Source: an uncultured delta proteobacterium (GTDB lineage: Bacteria > Myxococcota_A > Polyangia > Polyangiales > Polyangiaceae). Taken from it: a stretch of DNA of 14,049 bases. This document shows positions 6,458 through 12,926 of this stretch, one piece after another. The translations under genes were made by a program, and so were the position numbers. The stretch lies in contig CAITLX010000713.1 in the NCBI GenBank assembly GCA_903893335.1, positions 1 to 14,049 on the forward strand, given 5' to 3'. A model generated the notes under the pieces. That model was not told where the DNA came from. It made no database searches and saw only the letters and a list, made by a program, of their open reading frames with translations. The number at the start of each line of letters is the position of its first letter. Position 1 is the stretch's first letter.

Positions 6458-7002
6458 ACCGCGTGGTCGAGCCAGCGGTGGTGCACGTACTCGGCCTGGC
6501 GCGCGATGCCCTCGAAGCGGAAGCCGAGGCGGCTGATCACCGCGAGCGAGGCGTGGTTGTCGGTCGCGGCGGCCACGCGCACGCGGTGCATGCCGAGCGA
6601 CTCGAACGCGAAGTCGACCACGCGCAGCGAGGCCTCGGTCATCAGGCCGCGCCCGGTCGCGTCGCGCCGCAGCCAGTAGCCGAGCTCCGACGAGCGGTGC
6701 AGGTGCACGCACGCCTCGAGCCCCACGATGCCGACGAGCAGTCGGGTGGCGCGCTCGCGGATCGTGAAGCGCAGCGCGCGCCCTGCGTCCCAGTCCGAGG
6801 CGCAGCCGTCGGCGAACCGAAGGTTGGCCGTCGGGTCGGTGTTGAACGGCACCCACGGGAGCCACTTCTCGAGATGCCCGCGCGACCCGTCGATGGCGAG
6901 CCACATCTCCGGGGCGTCCGAGACGTCGATGGGCGCGAGCGAGAGGCGCGAGGTCTCGAGCGGGCGGCCCCGGATTTGCGCGCGCGACGGCAGCGTCAGC
7001 AT
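6424..7002 (-). CDS. GNAT acetyltransferase, RimJ/RimL-like
   Basis: 192 residues from ATG 7002. It matches the Acetyltransf_3 layout: an opening LETSRLSLAPIDVSDAPEM, a mid-domain with RFTIRERATRLLVGIVGLEA, ELGYWLRRDATGRGLMTEA (106-124, whose R-x-x-x-G-R-G-L loop binds the acetyl-CoA pyrophosphate), VDFAFESLGMHRVRV, and the final NHASLAVISRLGFRFEG. RimJ/RimL relatives acetylate N-terminal amines of ribosomal proteins or small-molecule amines; the substrate here is unknown. It lies 49 bases downstream of the EEP-fold gene on the same strand. The last ten codons lie in a 34-bp tandem repeat that continues past the stop. Confidence 0.88.
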   Translation of the reverse strand: MLTLPSRAQIRGRPLETSRLSLAPIDVSDAPEMWLAIDGSRGHLEKWLPWVPFNTDPTANLRFADGCASDWDAGRALRFTIRERATRLLVGIVGLEACVHLHRSSELGYWLRRDATGRGLMTEASLRVVDFAFESLGMHRVRVAAATDNHASLAVISRLGFRFEGIARQAEYVHHRWLDHAVFARLATDVVP

Positions 7003-7012
7003 GAAGTGCGCG

Positions 7013-7018
7013 AGCCTA
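7013..7018 (-). promoter_or_regulatory. Possible -10 element of the GNAT gene
   Basis: TAGGCT on the minus strand, ten bases before ATG 7002, in a context (CGCGGTAGG, then T, then GCGCAC) nearly the same as that upstream of the reductase ATG 5526. It implies a leader of about three bases or none. No clear -35. Confidence 0.35.
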
Positions 7019-7051
7019 CCGCGTCGCGGCGGCGATGGCTCGCGCGCGTGA

Positions 7052-8116
7052 CTAGATGCGCTCGAGGTCGGCGGCGAGCGGGTGGTGGTCCGAGCCGATC
7101 TCGGGGCCGACCCACGCGCGGCGCGCCCGCAGGCCCGGCCCGTACAGGACGTGATCGATGCGCGCGCGCAGCAGCCGCGAGTGCTTGGTGAAGCCGAACC
7201 CGAGCCCGACGACCGTGAACGCGTCCTCGAACCCGCCCCACACCTCGCGGAAGATCGCGCTCTCGGCGGTGAGGTTGAAGTCCCCCGCGACGACGACGGG
7301 GGCGGCGCCACCGCGCGTCCAGCCGAGCGCCACGTCGGACTCGTGGCGACGGATGGCGGTGTTCGCGACCAGCTCGGGGATGCCCTGCCAGAAGCGCAGC
7401 CGCACCATCGCCGCCAGGCCGCTGCGGGGCGTCGCGAGGTGCACGGCCACGACGCGCAGCGGCCCGGAGTCGAGCGTGACGTCGTAGCGCCCGAGCGCTC
7501 CGCCCACGCCCTGCGCCCAGATCTCGCGTGGGTCGCGGTGCCGGAGCGCGACCTCCTTCGCGCGCGTCGCGAAGCAGAGGCTGTCGGCGACGTGCACGTG
7601 CCAGCCGGGCAGGTGCGCCGACAGCTCGTCGGGGTCGAGGTAGCACTCCTGCATCACGAGCACGTCCGCGCCGAGGCCGCGCGCCCAGTCGGCCGCGTTC
7701 AGCGCGGGCCCGGTCAGCCCCTCGACGTTCGCCGTGACGAGCCGCACGTCGCCAGGCGTCCGGTCGAGCCCGTCCGGAGCGCGGAGCCCGGGGCGAAAGC
7801 CCATGATGGGGCCGACGGTGACGACCGCCGCGAGCGCGAGGGGCACGAGCGCGCGCGGCGCCCACGCGAGCGCCGCGAGGGCGACGGGGGCGAGGGCCAC
7901 GAGCGTCACCCAGCGCGGGCCGAACTCGAGCAGGGTCGCCGCCCACCACACGTCCCCGAGCAGCGGCAGCAGCAGCGCCGCGGCGCAGGTGGCCGCGAGG
8001 CAGAGCCACGCCGCGACGACCAGGCGGTGCGGTCTCGACGCGCGAGTCGCGGCTTCGGCGGGGGCGTCCGGCACGGGCCTAGCCGTACCAAAGGAGCGCC
8101 TTCGGGGCGACTGCAT
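7052..8116 (-). CDS. Membrane-anchored endonuclease/exonuclease/phosphatase family protein
   Basis: 354 residues from ATG 8116. A basic N-terminus is followed by about three membrane segments (roughly 31-53, 69-87, 88-106), then a complete EEP (DNase I-like) domain: VRLVTANVEGL (Asn130), ADVLVMQEC (Glu157), VVAVHLATP (His226), VVVAGDFNLT (Asp279, Asn281), RIDHVLYG (Asp321, His322) and GSDHHPLAADL (Asp343, His344). These are the metal-binding and catalytic residues of Mg-dependent phosphodiesterases and phosphatases. With the helices at the N-terminus, the catalytic domain probably faces the periplasm (inference). The substrate could be nucleic acid, a phospholipid or a phosphoinositide-like ester; the sequence does not say. 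A TAAGGG hexamer (8132 to 8127) lies ten bases before the ATG. Divergent from the histone-like gene. Confidence 0.88.
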   Translation of the reverse strand: MQSPRRRSFGTARPVPDAPAEAATRASRPHRLVVAAWLCLAATCAAALLLPLLGDVWWAATLLEFGPRWVTLVALAPVALAALAWAPRALVPLALAAVVTVGPIMGFRPGLRAPDGLDRTPGDVRLVTANVEGLTGPALNAADWARGLGADVLVMQECYLDPDELSAHLPGWHVHVADSLCFATRAKEVALRHRDPREIWAQGVGGALGRYDVTLDSGPLRVVAVHLATPRSGLAAMVRLRFWQGIPELVANTAIRRHESDVALGWTRGGAAPVVVAGDFNLTAESAIFREVWGGFEDAFTVVGLGFGFTKHSRLLRARIDHVLYGPGLRARRAWVGPEIGSDHHPLAADLERI

Positions 8117-8215
8117 GACGATCGAGCCCTTACCGCTTGCCCCGAGCCGCTGCGCTCTGCTAAAGCATCGGCCCCTTCGTGCCCACCCCAGGGCGCGCAG
8201 CCGAGAGCCGCGACG

Positions 8216-8713
8216 ATGAGCAAGTCTCCTTCAGCACTGGTCCAAGAGAAGTTCGGCGACAAGGCGAAGCTCGTCGCTGCGCTCGAGCCGTTCACGCGCG
8301 ACGACTTCTGGGTCGCACACCCCCGCGAGGGCAAGGGTCTGGCGCACGTATCGAACGCCAAGCTCCTGCACCTCTACGAGGTGTTCACCGCGGTGAAGGC
8401 GAAGTTCGCCAACCGCTTCAAGCTCGTCGACGCAATTTGCGACCTCGAGAAGCGCACGAAGGACGAGGGCTTCAAGAAGCGCCTCCTCAAGTTCCCCGTG
8501 CCGCGCTTGTGGGACCTCTACCGCGTGGCGGTCAAGCGCACCGCGCGCGCCGAGAAGACCGCGGCGAGCCCGAGGGGCAAGGCGACAGCGGCGATCAAGG
8601 CCGCGGCGTCCAAGCCCAAGAAGGCCGCAGCGGCTCCCAAGGCGAAGGCCGCCGGCGCGAAGGCGCCCGCCGCCAAGTCGCCCGCGAAGAAAGCAGCCCC
8701 CAAGGCGACCTGA
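8216..8713 (+). CDS. Histone H1-like protein with two N-terminal repeats
   Basis: 165 residues from ATG 8216. Residues 1-110 form a mostly helical module built of two related halves. Half one has EKFGDKAKLVAAL and later AKLLHLYEVF; half two has AKFANRFKLVDAI and later RLWDLYRVA. The shared pattern is K-F-x-x-x-x-K-L-V-x-A, with L-x-L-Y-x-V at the end. Residues 111-165 are a Lys/Ala/Pro tail including KPKKAAAAPKAK and AKSPAKKAAPKAT, like histone H1 tails and bacterial H1-like proteins; the SPAKK motif resembles minor-groove-binding SPKK elements (family knowledge). It probably binds DNA in the nucleoid; what the repeat module binds is not known. A weak promoter may lie at 8137-8166 (TTGCCC, then TAAAGC). 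A hairpin overlaps the stop codon. Confidence 0.8.
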   Translation: MSKSPSALVQEKFGDKAKLVAALEPFTRDDFWVAHPREGKGLAHVSNAKLLHLYEVFTAVKAKFANRFKLVDAICDLEKRTKDEGFKKRLLKFPVPRLWDLYRVAVKRTARAEKTAASPRGKATAAIKAAASKPKKAAAAPKAKAAGAKAPAAKSPAKKAAPKAT

Positions 8714-8729
8714 GGCGCTCCGGCGCCTC
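8712..8729 (+). terminator. Hairpin terminator with UUCG-like (UCCG) loop after the histone-like gene
   Basis: GAGGCGC (8712-8718) and GCGCCTC (8723-8729) are perfect seven-base arms around TCCG, a UNCG-class tetraloop known to make very stable RNA hairpins. It begins inside the stop codon. There is no U run after it, as is common in GC-rich genomes, so efficiency is uncertain. Confidence 0.6.
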
Positions 8730-8741
8730 GTCCGTCGCACG

Positions 8742-8770
8742 TTGACCAGCGCGGCCGCCCGATGTAAGGG
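8742..8770 (+). promoter_or_regulatory. Candidate promoter of the arginine decarboxylase
   Basis: TTGACC (8742-8747), 17 bases, TAAGGG (8765-8770). The -35 matches five of six consensus bases at ideal spacing. Transcription from about 8777 would give a leader near 60 bases that includes the Shine-Dalgarno AGGAAAGG at 8822-8829. Located just past the hairpin of the previous gene. Confidence 0.5.
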
Positions 8771-8836
8771 CGGCGCGCGTGTGGCTTCGTGCTGTCGTGT
8801 CGCTCCCGCACGATCGAACGCAGGAAAGGTTTCGCG

Positions 8837-9454
8837 ATGGCCGTCACTCCGAAGAGCAAGAAGCCCCCGGTCCCCGTGGGTGATACCGGCTTCCCCGCCG
8901 TCCACGATCTGCTCGTCCCCAAGGCGATCTGGTTCACCAACGGCGTGGGCGTCCACAAGGACCGCCTCTCGTCGTTCGAGCTTGCGCTGCGCGACGCTGA
9001 CGTCGAGATCGCGAACCTCGTGACGGTGTCGTCGATCTTCCCGCCGCACTGCAAGGAGATCAGCCGCAAGGAGGGCGCCAAGCTCATCCGCCCCGGCCAG
9101 ATCGTCCACTGCGTGCTCGCGCGTCAGGACACCAACGAGGCCAACCGCCTCATCACGGCGTCCATCGGGCTCGCGCGCCCGAGCGATCCGAAGAACTACG
9201 GCTACCTCTCCGAGCACCACAGCTACGGCGAGACGGGCAAGAAGGCCGGCGACTACGCCGAGGACCTGGCCGCGACGATGCTCGCGACCACGCTCGGCAT
9301 CGAGTTCGACCCCGAGAAGGCGTACGACGAGCGCAAGGAGGTCTACCGCATGAGCGGCCAGATCGTCCGCACGCGCTCCACCGTTCAGTCGGCCGAGGGC
9401 AACAAGCTCGGCAAGTGGACCACCGTCGTCGCGCTCGGCGTCTTCATCTTCTGA
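8837..9454 (+). CDS. pdaD: Pyruvoyl-dependent arginine decarboxylase
   Basis: 205 residues from ATG 8837, with Shine-Dalgarno AGGAAAGG seven bases upstream. Whole-length match to the PvlArgDC family, which converts arginine to agmatine and CO2, feeding polyamine synthesis or acid resistance. The proenzyme cuts itself to create a pyruvoyl group: the site is VTVSSIFPPHC, with cleavage expected between Ser65 and Ser66, Ser66 becoming the pyruvoyl of the alpha chain. FTNGVGVHKDRLSSFELAL (33-51), GQIVHCVLARQDTNEANRL and GYLSEHHSYGETGKKAGDYAEDLA (122-145, with the conserved Glu126) are the other family blocks. It is cytoplasmic and needs no PLP. No polyamine genes (agmatinase, speB-like) are next to it. 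Codon use and GC match the neighbours. The last codons and stop are repeated 28 bases later, followed by a large hairpin. Confidence 0.93.
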   Translation: MAVTPKSKKPPVPVGDTGFPAVHDLLVPKAIWFTNGVGVHKDRLSSFELALRDADVEIANLVTVSSIFPPHCKEISRKEGAKLIRPGQIVHCVLARQDTNEANRLITASIGLARPSDPKNYGYLSEHHSYGETGKKAGDYAEDLAATMLATTLGIEFDPEKAYDERKEVYRMSGQIVRTRSTVQSAEGNKLGKWTTVVALGVFIF

Positions 9455-9487
9455 GCTGATCGGCACGCTCGCGATCTTCTGAGCTGA
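9446..9487. repeat. Direct repeat of the arginine decarboxylase stop-codon region
   Basis: ATCTTCTGAGCTGA occurs at 9446-9459, where TGA 9452-9454 is the stop of the arginine decarboxylase, and again at 9474-9487, a period of 28. Bases before each copy are also related (GCTCGGCG against GCTCGCG), so the duplication probably began further inside the gene. The second copy lies between the stop and the hairpin. Confidence 0.8.
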
Positions 9488-9504
9488 GCCACACGCACGC
9501 GAGG

Positions 9505-9558
9505 CGCCCGCCTCGAGACGCCCCTCTCCCACGGAGGGGGGCGAATCTCGGGCGGGCG
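9505..9558 (+). terminator. Long imperfect hairpin after the arginine decarboxylase
   Basis: CGCCCGCC (9505-9512) pairs with GGCGGGCG (9551-9558), and CGCCCCTC (9519-9526) pairs with GAGGGG..GCG (9534-9543); the intervening CGAGA and TCTCG segments also pair, leaving small bulges. The stem is about 20 pairs with a loop around TCCCACG. It probably ends the decarboxylase transcript; no U tract follows. Confidence 0.6.
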
Positions 9559-9597
9559 TCGTCGCATTCGGCTTGCAGGCTCGCCCCCGAGGTCGAT

Positions 9598-9603
9598 TAT
9601 CCT
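9598..9603 (+). promoter_or_regulatory. Candidate -10 element of the PNGase F-like gene
   Basis: TATCCT followed by eight bases and ATG 9612, so the message would have a leader of one or two bases, or none. A possible -35, TTGCAG (9573-9578), is 19 bases upstream, slightly long. No Shine-Dalgarno is present before this ATG, in agreement with leaderless initiation. Confidence 0.45.
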
Positions 9604-9611
9604 GAGCGGTC

Positions 9612-10745
9612 ATGCATCGCTCCGCAGCCCTCCTCGCCGTCTCGCTCCTCGCCGCTGCCTGCTCCTCCTCGTCGGCGTCGCCCGCCGAGGGAGCCGCCGC
9701 GCCGACCTACGCCGAGCCGTTCACGATCTCGGCGCTCGAGAGCGAGCGGCTCGGGTCGTACAACTCGAACTTCGAGCACAAGGGGCAGCTCTTCGCCGAC
9801 GTCGACTGGAAGGCGGCGCCGGTCGCGAGCGTGCTGCTCACCGTCGACCTCGAGTCACCCTGCTACCCGTTCACGAAGTGGAAGGCCGACGCGCCGCCGA
9901 GCGGGCAGAACTGGCCGGCCGACTGCGACGCGTTCGATCGCAATTTCTCCGTCTACCTCGACGACGCACCGCCGCCGTCGGACGCGGGGGTCGCCGCCGA
10001 CGCCGCGCCGCCGCCTCCTGCGTACGAGGTCGCGCACGCGATCACGCCGTTCGGCGGCCCCGAGCACCTCGAGATCGATCTGACCGATCTCGCCAACGCG
10101 TTGCCGGGCAAGCACCGGCTGCGCGTGGACATCAGCTCGTGGTCCGACGGCGCCGGGCAGTCGACCGGCTCGAACGGCAGCTGGATCGCGAGCGCGAAGC
10201 TGGACGTCACGCCGGGCCCCGCGCCGCGCAAGGTCCTCGCGGCCATCCCGGTGCTCGCCGCGAGCCTGGGCTCCGACGCGCAGCTTCCGTTCTCGGCGTC
10301 GTTCGTCGCGCCCGAGGGCACGACCCACGGCCGCCTCGAGTACCGCACGAGCGGGCACGGCGGCGGCAGCACTGCGGGCGACTCGGACTGCATCGGCCCC
10401 GCCGAGGAGTTCTGCCACCGCACGCAGACCGTCGAGGTGGACGGCACGGCGGTGCCCGCGTTCGACCCCTGGCGCGAGGACTGCGCCGACCTGTGCACCG
10501 AGACGCCGACGCCGAGCGGCACGCAGACCTACTGCCTCGAGAACCCGTGCGGCGCGATCCAGAGCGTGCAGGCTCCGCGCGCGAACTGGTGCCCGGGCAG
10601 CATGACGGCGCCGTTCGCGTGGACCGACGCGGACGTCGCGGCGCTCGGCGCGCCGGGCGCGCACACGGTGTCGATCGGCGTCTCGAAGATCGCCGGCGGC
10701 GGGTCGTGGCTCGTGTCGGCGATCTACTACGCGTACGGCGACTGA
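9612..10745 (+). CDS. PNGase F-like secreted lipoprotein
   Basis: 377 residues. Signal MHRSAALLAVSLLAAAC with Cys17 as the likely lipidated residue, then a Ser/Ala linker. The rest resembles peptide-N-glycosidase F, an enzyme that cuts N-glycans from asparagine and is made of two beta-sandwich domains. N-terminal domain: VASVLLTVDLESPC, then ADCDAFDRNFSVYL (103-116, like the C-D-x-W-D-R region of PNGase F) and HLEIDLTDLANALPGKHRLRVDISSW. C-terminal domain: LEYRTSGHGGG (242-252), GPAEEFCHRTQTVEVDG (262-278), FDPWREDCADLC, and YCLENPCGAIQSVQAPRANWCPGS. About ten Cys suggest disulfides, fitting export. A Pro/Ala-rich insert (118-137) splits the N-terminal domain. I assign the fold with fair confidence and the glycosidase activity less surely. 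The stop region is duplicated downstream. Confidence 0.75.
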   Translation: MHRSAALLAVSLLAAACSSSSASPAEGAAAPTYAEPFTISALESERLGSYNSNFEHKGQLFADVDWKAAPVASVLLTVDLESPCYPFTKWKADAPPSGQNWPADCDAFDRNFSVYLDDAPPPSDAGVAADAAPPPPAYEVAHAITPFGGPEHLEIDLTDLANALPGKHRLRVDISSWSDGAGQSTGSNGSWIASAKLDVTPGPAPRKVLAAIPVLAASLGSDAQLPFSASFVAPEGTTHGRLEYRTSGHGGGSTAGDSDCIGPAEEFCHRTQTVEVDGTAVPAFDPWREDCADLCTETPTPSGTQTYCLENPCGAIQSVQAPRANWCPGSMTAPFAWTDADVAALGAPGAHTVSIGVSKIAGGGSWLVSAIYYAYGD

Positions 10746-10778
10746 CGAGCCGATCGACTACGCGTACGGCGACTGACG
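10720..10778. repeat. 31-bp-period direct repeat of the PNGase F-like gene's stop region
   Basis: 10720-10747 and 10751-10778 match at 27 of 28 bases (T against G at the sixth base). The first copy holds the last codons (IYYAYGD) and stop of the gene, TGA 10743-10745; the second lies after the stop, in the 53-base gap between two convergent genes. Each copy contains the palindrome TACGCGTA. Confidence 0.95.
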
Positions 10779-10798
10779 CCGCGCGCGGGGGAGAGCGG

Positions 10799-11308
10799 TC
10801 AGAGGCCCTTCTCGACGAGGAAGCGCCGGGTAAACTGCGCGGTCGCCTCGAAGTTGCGCTTCGTGTCGGCGATGGTGCGGTCCTCGATCATGCCGCCGAT
10901 GCCGAACACCTTCACCTCGACGTGCGTCTCGGAGGTGCGGCGGATCTTCTTGTCGCCGAGGCGCTCGACGCGGAAGACGCCCTCGATGCGCGTCTTCTCG
11001 GGCATGAGCGTGGGGGTGATGCGGTAGCGGTAGACGCGCGTGGCGCGGTCCCAGGTGCCCTCCTCGACGTAGCCGAGGCGGTCGCCCATCAGCCGCTGCA
11101 TCGCCGCGGGGAGGTTCTCGACCAGAAGCTGCATCTCGACGGTCCGCAGGATCGCCGCAGGCGTCTCCTCGTGGCGCGTGACCTTCCAGCTGGGGAAGCG
11201 CAGCTCGTCGAGGAACAGACGGCGGTTGTACTCTTCGTCGAAGAAGCAACGCGTCCAGTACGTGTCCTCGTCGCAGTCGAACTCGTGGGAGACTCGCACG
11301 TCGGCCAT
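10799..11308 (-). CDS. DUF2505 family protein
   Basis: 169 residues from ATG 11308. It matches DUF2505, a family with the SRPBCC/START-like helix-grip fold that could enclose a hydrophobic ligand (family knowledge; function unknown). Visible blocks are VSHEFDCDEDTYWTRCFFDEEYNRRL, ILRTVEMQLLVENLPAAMQRLM, VYRYRITPTLMPEKTRIEGVFRVE, IRRTSETHVEVKVFGIGGMIED, and a C-terminal helix ADTKRNFEATAQFTRRFL. There is no signal peptide. It is the last gene of a three-gene operon, nine bases after the GNAT stop. TAGGAT (11320 to 11315) lies six bases before its ATG and could be a -10, but its TAG is also the GNAT stop codon, so this may be chance. Confidence 0.88.
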   Translation of the reverse strand: MADVRVSHEFDCDEDTYWTRCFFDEEYNRRLFLDELRFPSWKVTRHEETPAAILRTVEMQLLVENLPAAMQRLMGDRLGYVEEGTWDRATRVYRYRITPTLMPEKTRIEGVFRVERLGDKKIRRTSETHVEVKVFGIGGMIEDRTIADTKRNFEATAQFTRRFLVEKGL

Positions 11309-11317
11309 GGGGCAATC

Positions 11318-11803
11318 CTAGACGTCGGCCGCGGGGCGGTCGAGGTACTTGGTGTAGATGCAGAGGTCGTTGCCTCGCGCGTAGAAGTCGCCGAGGCGCG
11401 CCGCGCAGGCGTAGCCCGCGCGCTCGTAGAAGGCTCGCGTGGCGTCGTAGGCGTCGAGGCTGGCCGTCTCGACGCGCAGCAGGCGCCCCGCGGCGGCGGC
11501 GACGGCGCGCTCGACCTCGCCGAGCAGCGCGCGGCCGTGACCCCCGCGCTGCAGCCGAGGGTCGACGGCGATCCAGTACAGGTCCCACGTCGCCTCGGTC
11601 ATCGGCGTCGGGCCGAAGCACGCGTAGCCGCGGAGCGCGCCGTCGGCGGCCTCGTCGATCGCGAAGCGGTAGCCCGACGCGTCTCCCCGCGCGAGCGCCT
11701 CGTCGACGAGCTCGAGCGCGACGGCGACCTCGTCGGCCGTGAACTCGGAGACCCGCCCGAGCAGCTCAGCGATCGCGGCCCGATGTCGCGGTGCGAGCTT
11801 CAC
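11318..11803 (-). CDS. GNAT acetyltransferase coupled to the ATP-grasp gene
   Basis: 161 residues from GTG 11803, which lies inside the end of the ATP-grasp gene (38-base overlap). AAGGAG stands 13 bases upstream, so translation is probably coupled. GNAT blocks: LELVDEALARGD, RGYACFGPTPMTEATWDLYWIAVDP (58-82), the acetyl-CoA loop QRGGHGRALL (85-94), VETASLDAYDATRAFYERAGY (111-131), and DFYARGNDLCIYTKYL at the end. The FGPTPMTEATWDLYWIAVDP block is typical of a GNAT subgroup often found beside Ddl-like ATP-grasp genes (recalled association, not checked). It probably acetylates the product or substrate of the ligase (inference). Cytoplasmic. Confidence 0.87.
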   Translation of the reverse strand: MKLAPRHRAAIAELLGRVSEFTADEVAVALELVDEALARGDASGYRFAIDEAADGALRGYACFGPTPMTEATWDLYWIAVDPRLQRGGHGRALLGEVERAVAAAAGRLLRVETASLDAYDATRAFYERAGYACAARLGDFYARGNDLCIYTKYLDRPAADV

Positions 11804-12926
11804 GGGTGCCGACGATCTCCTTGCGACGGCTGCGGGCGTAGCGCACCAGCAGGCGCATGAGCGCGGGGTAGTCGATGCCGACCGAGTTGGCGGCGCGCGC
11901 GAAGCCGGCGTCCGGGGACAGGTCGCAGTTGGGGTTGACGTCGACGACGTAGGGCGTGCCGTTGGAGGAGAGGCGCACGTCGACGCGCCCGTAGTCACGC
12001 ACGCCGACGGCGCGGAACGCGTCGCTCGCCACGCGCCGGATGCGGGCGGCGATGGCCGGCGGAAGCTGCGGCATGATGACGGGCTGCGTGCCCAGATCGT
12101 CGATCGACCCGGTGAGCCACTTGGCGTCGTACGAGACGATCTTCGGGCGGTCGTCGGGCAGGGCCGAAAAATCGATCTCCTGCAAGGGGAGCACGCGCGC
12201 CTGGGGGTAGCCCAGCATCGCGACGTTGAACTCGCGGCCGTCGATGAACTGCTCGACGAGCACCGGGGCCTTGAAGGCATCGATGACGTCGAAGGCGCGC
12301 GCGCGCACCGAGGCCTCGTCGTGGCAGACCGACTTGGCCGTGATTCCCGCAGAGCCGTCCTCGCGCGACGGCTTCACGATGACGGGGTAGGGGACGTCGA
12401 AGGGGTCGTCGGCGCTGTGCAGCAGCACGCCGCGCGGCGTGGGCACGCCTGCCTCGATGAGCCGGGCCTTGACGCGGTCCTTGTAGAGCGCGGCGCTGAG
12501 CGCCGGGGGAGGCGAGCCGGTGTAGGGCAGCCCCATGAGGTCGAGCACCGTGGGCAGGACGGTCTCGAGGCGAGCGTCGCCGCCGAGCGACTCGCAGAGG
12601 TTGAAGACGCACGCCGGTGACTGCGCCTCGAGCCGGGCGCGAAGCTCGGCGAAGTCTCCCTCGACCGGGATGAGCGTCGCGGTGTGGGCGCCGTCGGCGA
12701 TGAGCGCCGCCTCGACGTCGAACGCCACCGACTGGACCGTCGCGCGAGATTCGTACGCCGTATCGCCCGCGGGCGTGGCGTCGGTGAAATCGACGTTGTA
12801 GAGGATGGCCACATCGATGGCCTGCAGCTTGCGCCTCTGGGATCGCTTCGCCTGCGCCTCCTCCAACTGGGATCGCCTCGCTTGCGCCTCCTCCAACTGG
12901 GATCGCTTCGCCTGCGCCTCGTCCAT
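11766..12926 (-). CDS. D-Ala-D-Ala ligase-like ATP-grasp enzyme with repeat N-terminus
   Basis: 386 residues from ATG 12926, with Shine-Dalgarno AGAGGA seven bases upstream. Residues 1-30 are three copies of a ten-residue repeat (DEAQAKRSQL, EEAQARRSQL, EEAQAKRSQR), charged and probably helical. The enzyme starts near 37: IDVAILYNVDF, VFNLCESLGGDARLE (107-121), LPYTGSPPPALSAALYKDRVK (133-153), ATP-binding PVIVKPSREDGSAGI (181-195), VLVEQFIDGREFNVAMLG (222-239), and the metal site DYGRVDVRL then VVDVNPNCDLSPDAGF (327-342). This is the ATP-grasp layout of D-alanine-D-alanine ligases, which join two amino acids through an acyl phosphate. A true Ddl is less likely, given the NPNCDLSPDAGFARAA ending and the lack of cell-wall genes nearby; an amino-acid or peptide ligase of unknown substrate is my reading. 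First gene of the operon with GNAT and DUF2505. Confidence 0.85.
   Translation of the reverse strand: MDEAQAKRSQLEEAQARRSQLEEAQAKRSQRRKLQAIDVAILYNVDFTDATPAGDTAYESRATVQSVAFDVEAALIADGAHTATLIPVEGDFAELRARLEAQSPACVFNLCESLGGDARLETVLPTVLDLMGLPYTGSPPPALSAALYKDRVKARLIEAGVPTPRGVLLHSADDPFDVPYPVIVKPSREDGSAGITAKSVCHDEASVRARAFDVIDAFKAPVLVEQFIDGREFNVAMLGYPQARVLPLQEIDFSALPDDRPKIVSYDAKWLTGSIDDLGTQPVIMPQLPPAIAARIRRVASDAFRAVGVRDYGRVDVRLSSNGTPYVVDVNPNCDLSPDAGFARAANSVGIDYPALMRLLVRYARSRRKEIVGTREARTATSGRDR

Noticed and set aside
11296..11330. Repeat GGCCGACGT at the end of the GNAT and the start of the DUF2505 gene as a fourth stop-spanning duplication
   Set aside because: Only nine bases match and both copies lie in codons for Ala-Asp-Val; chance is plausible in this composition.
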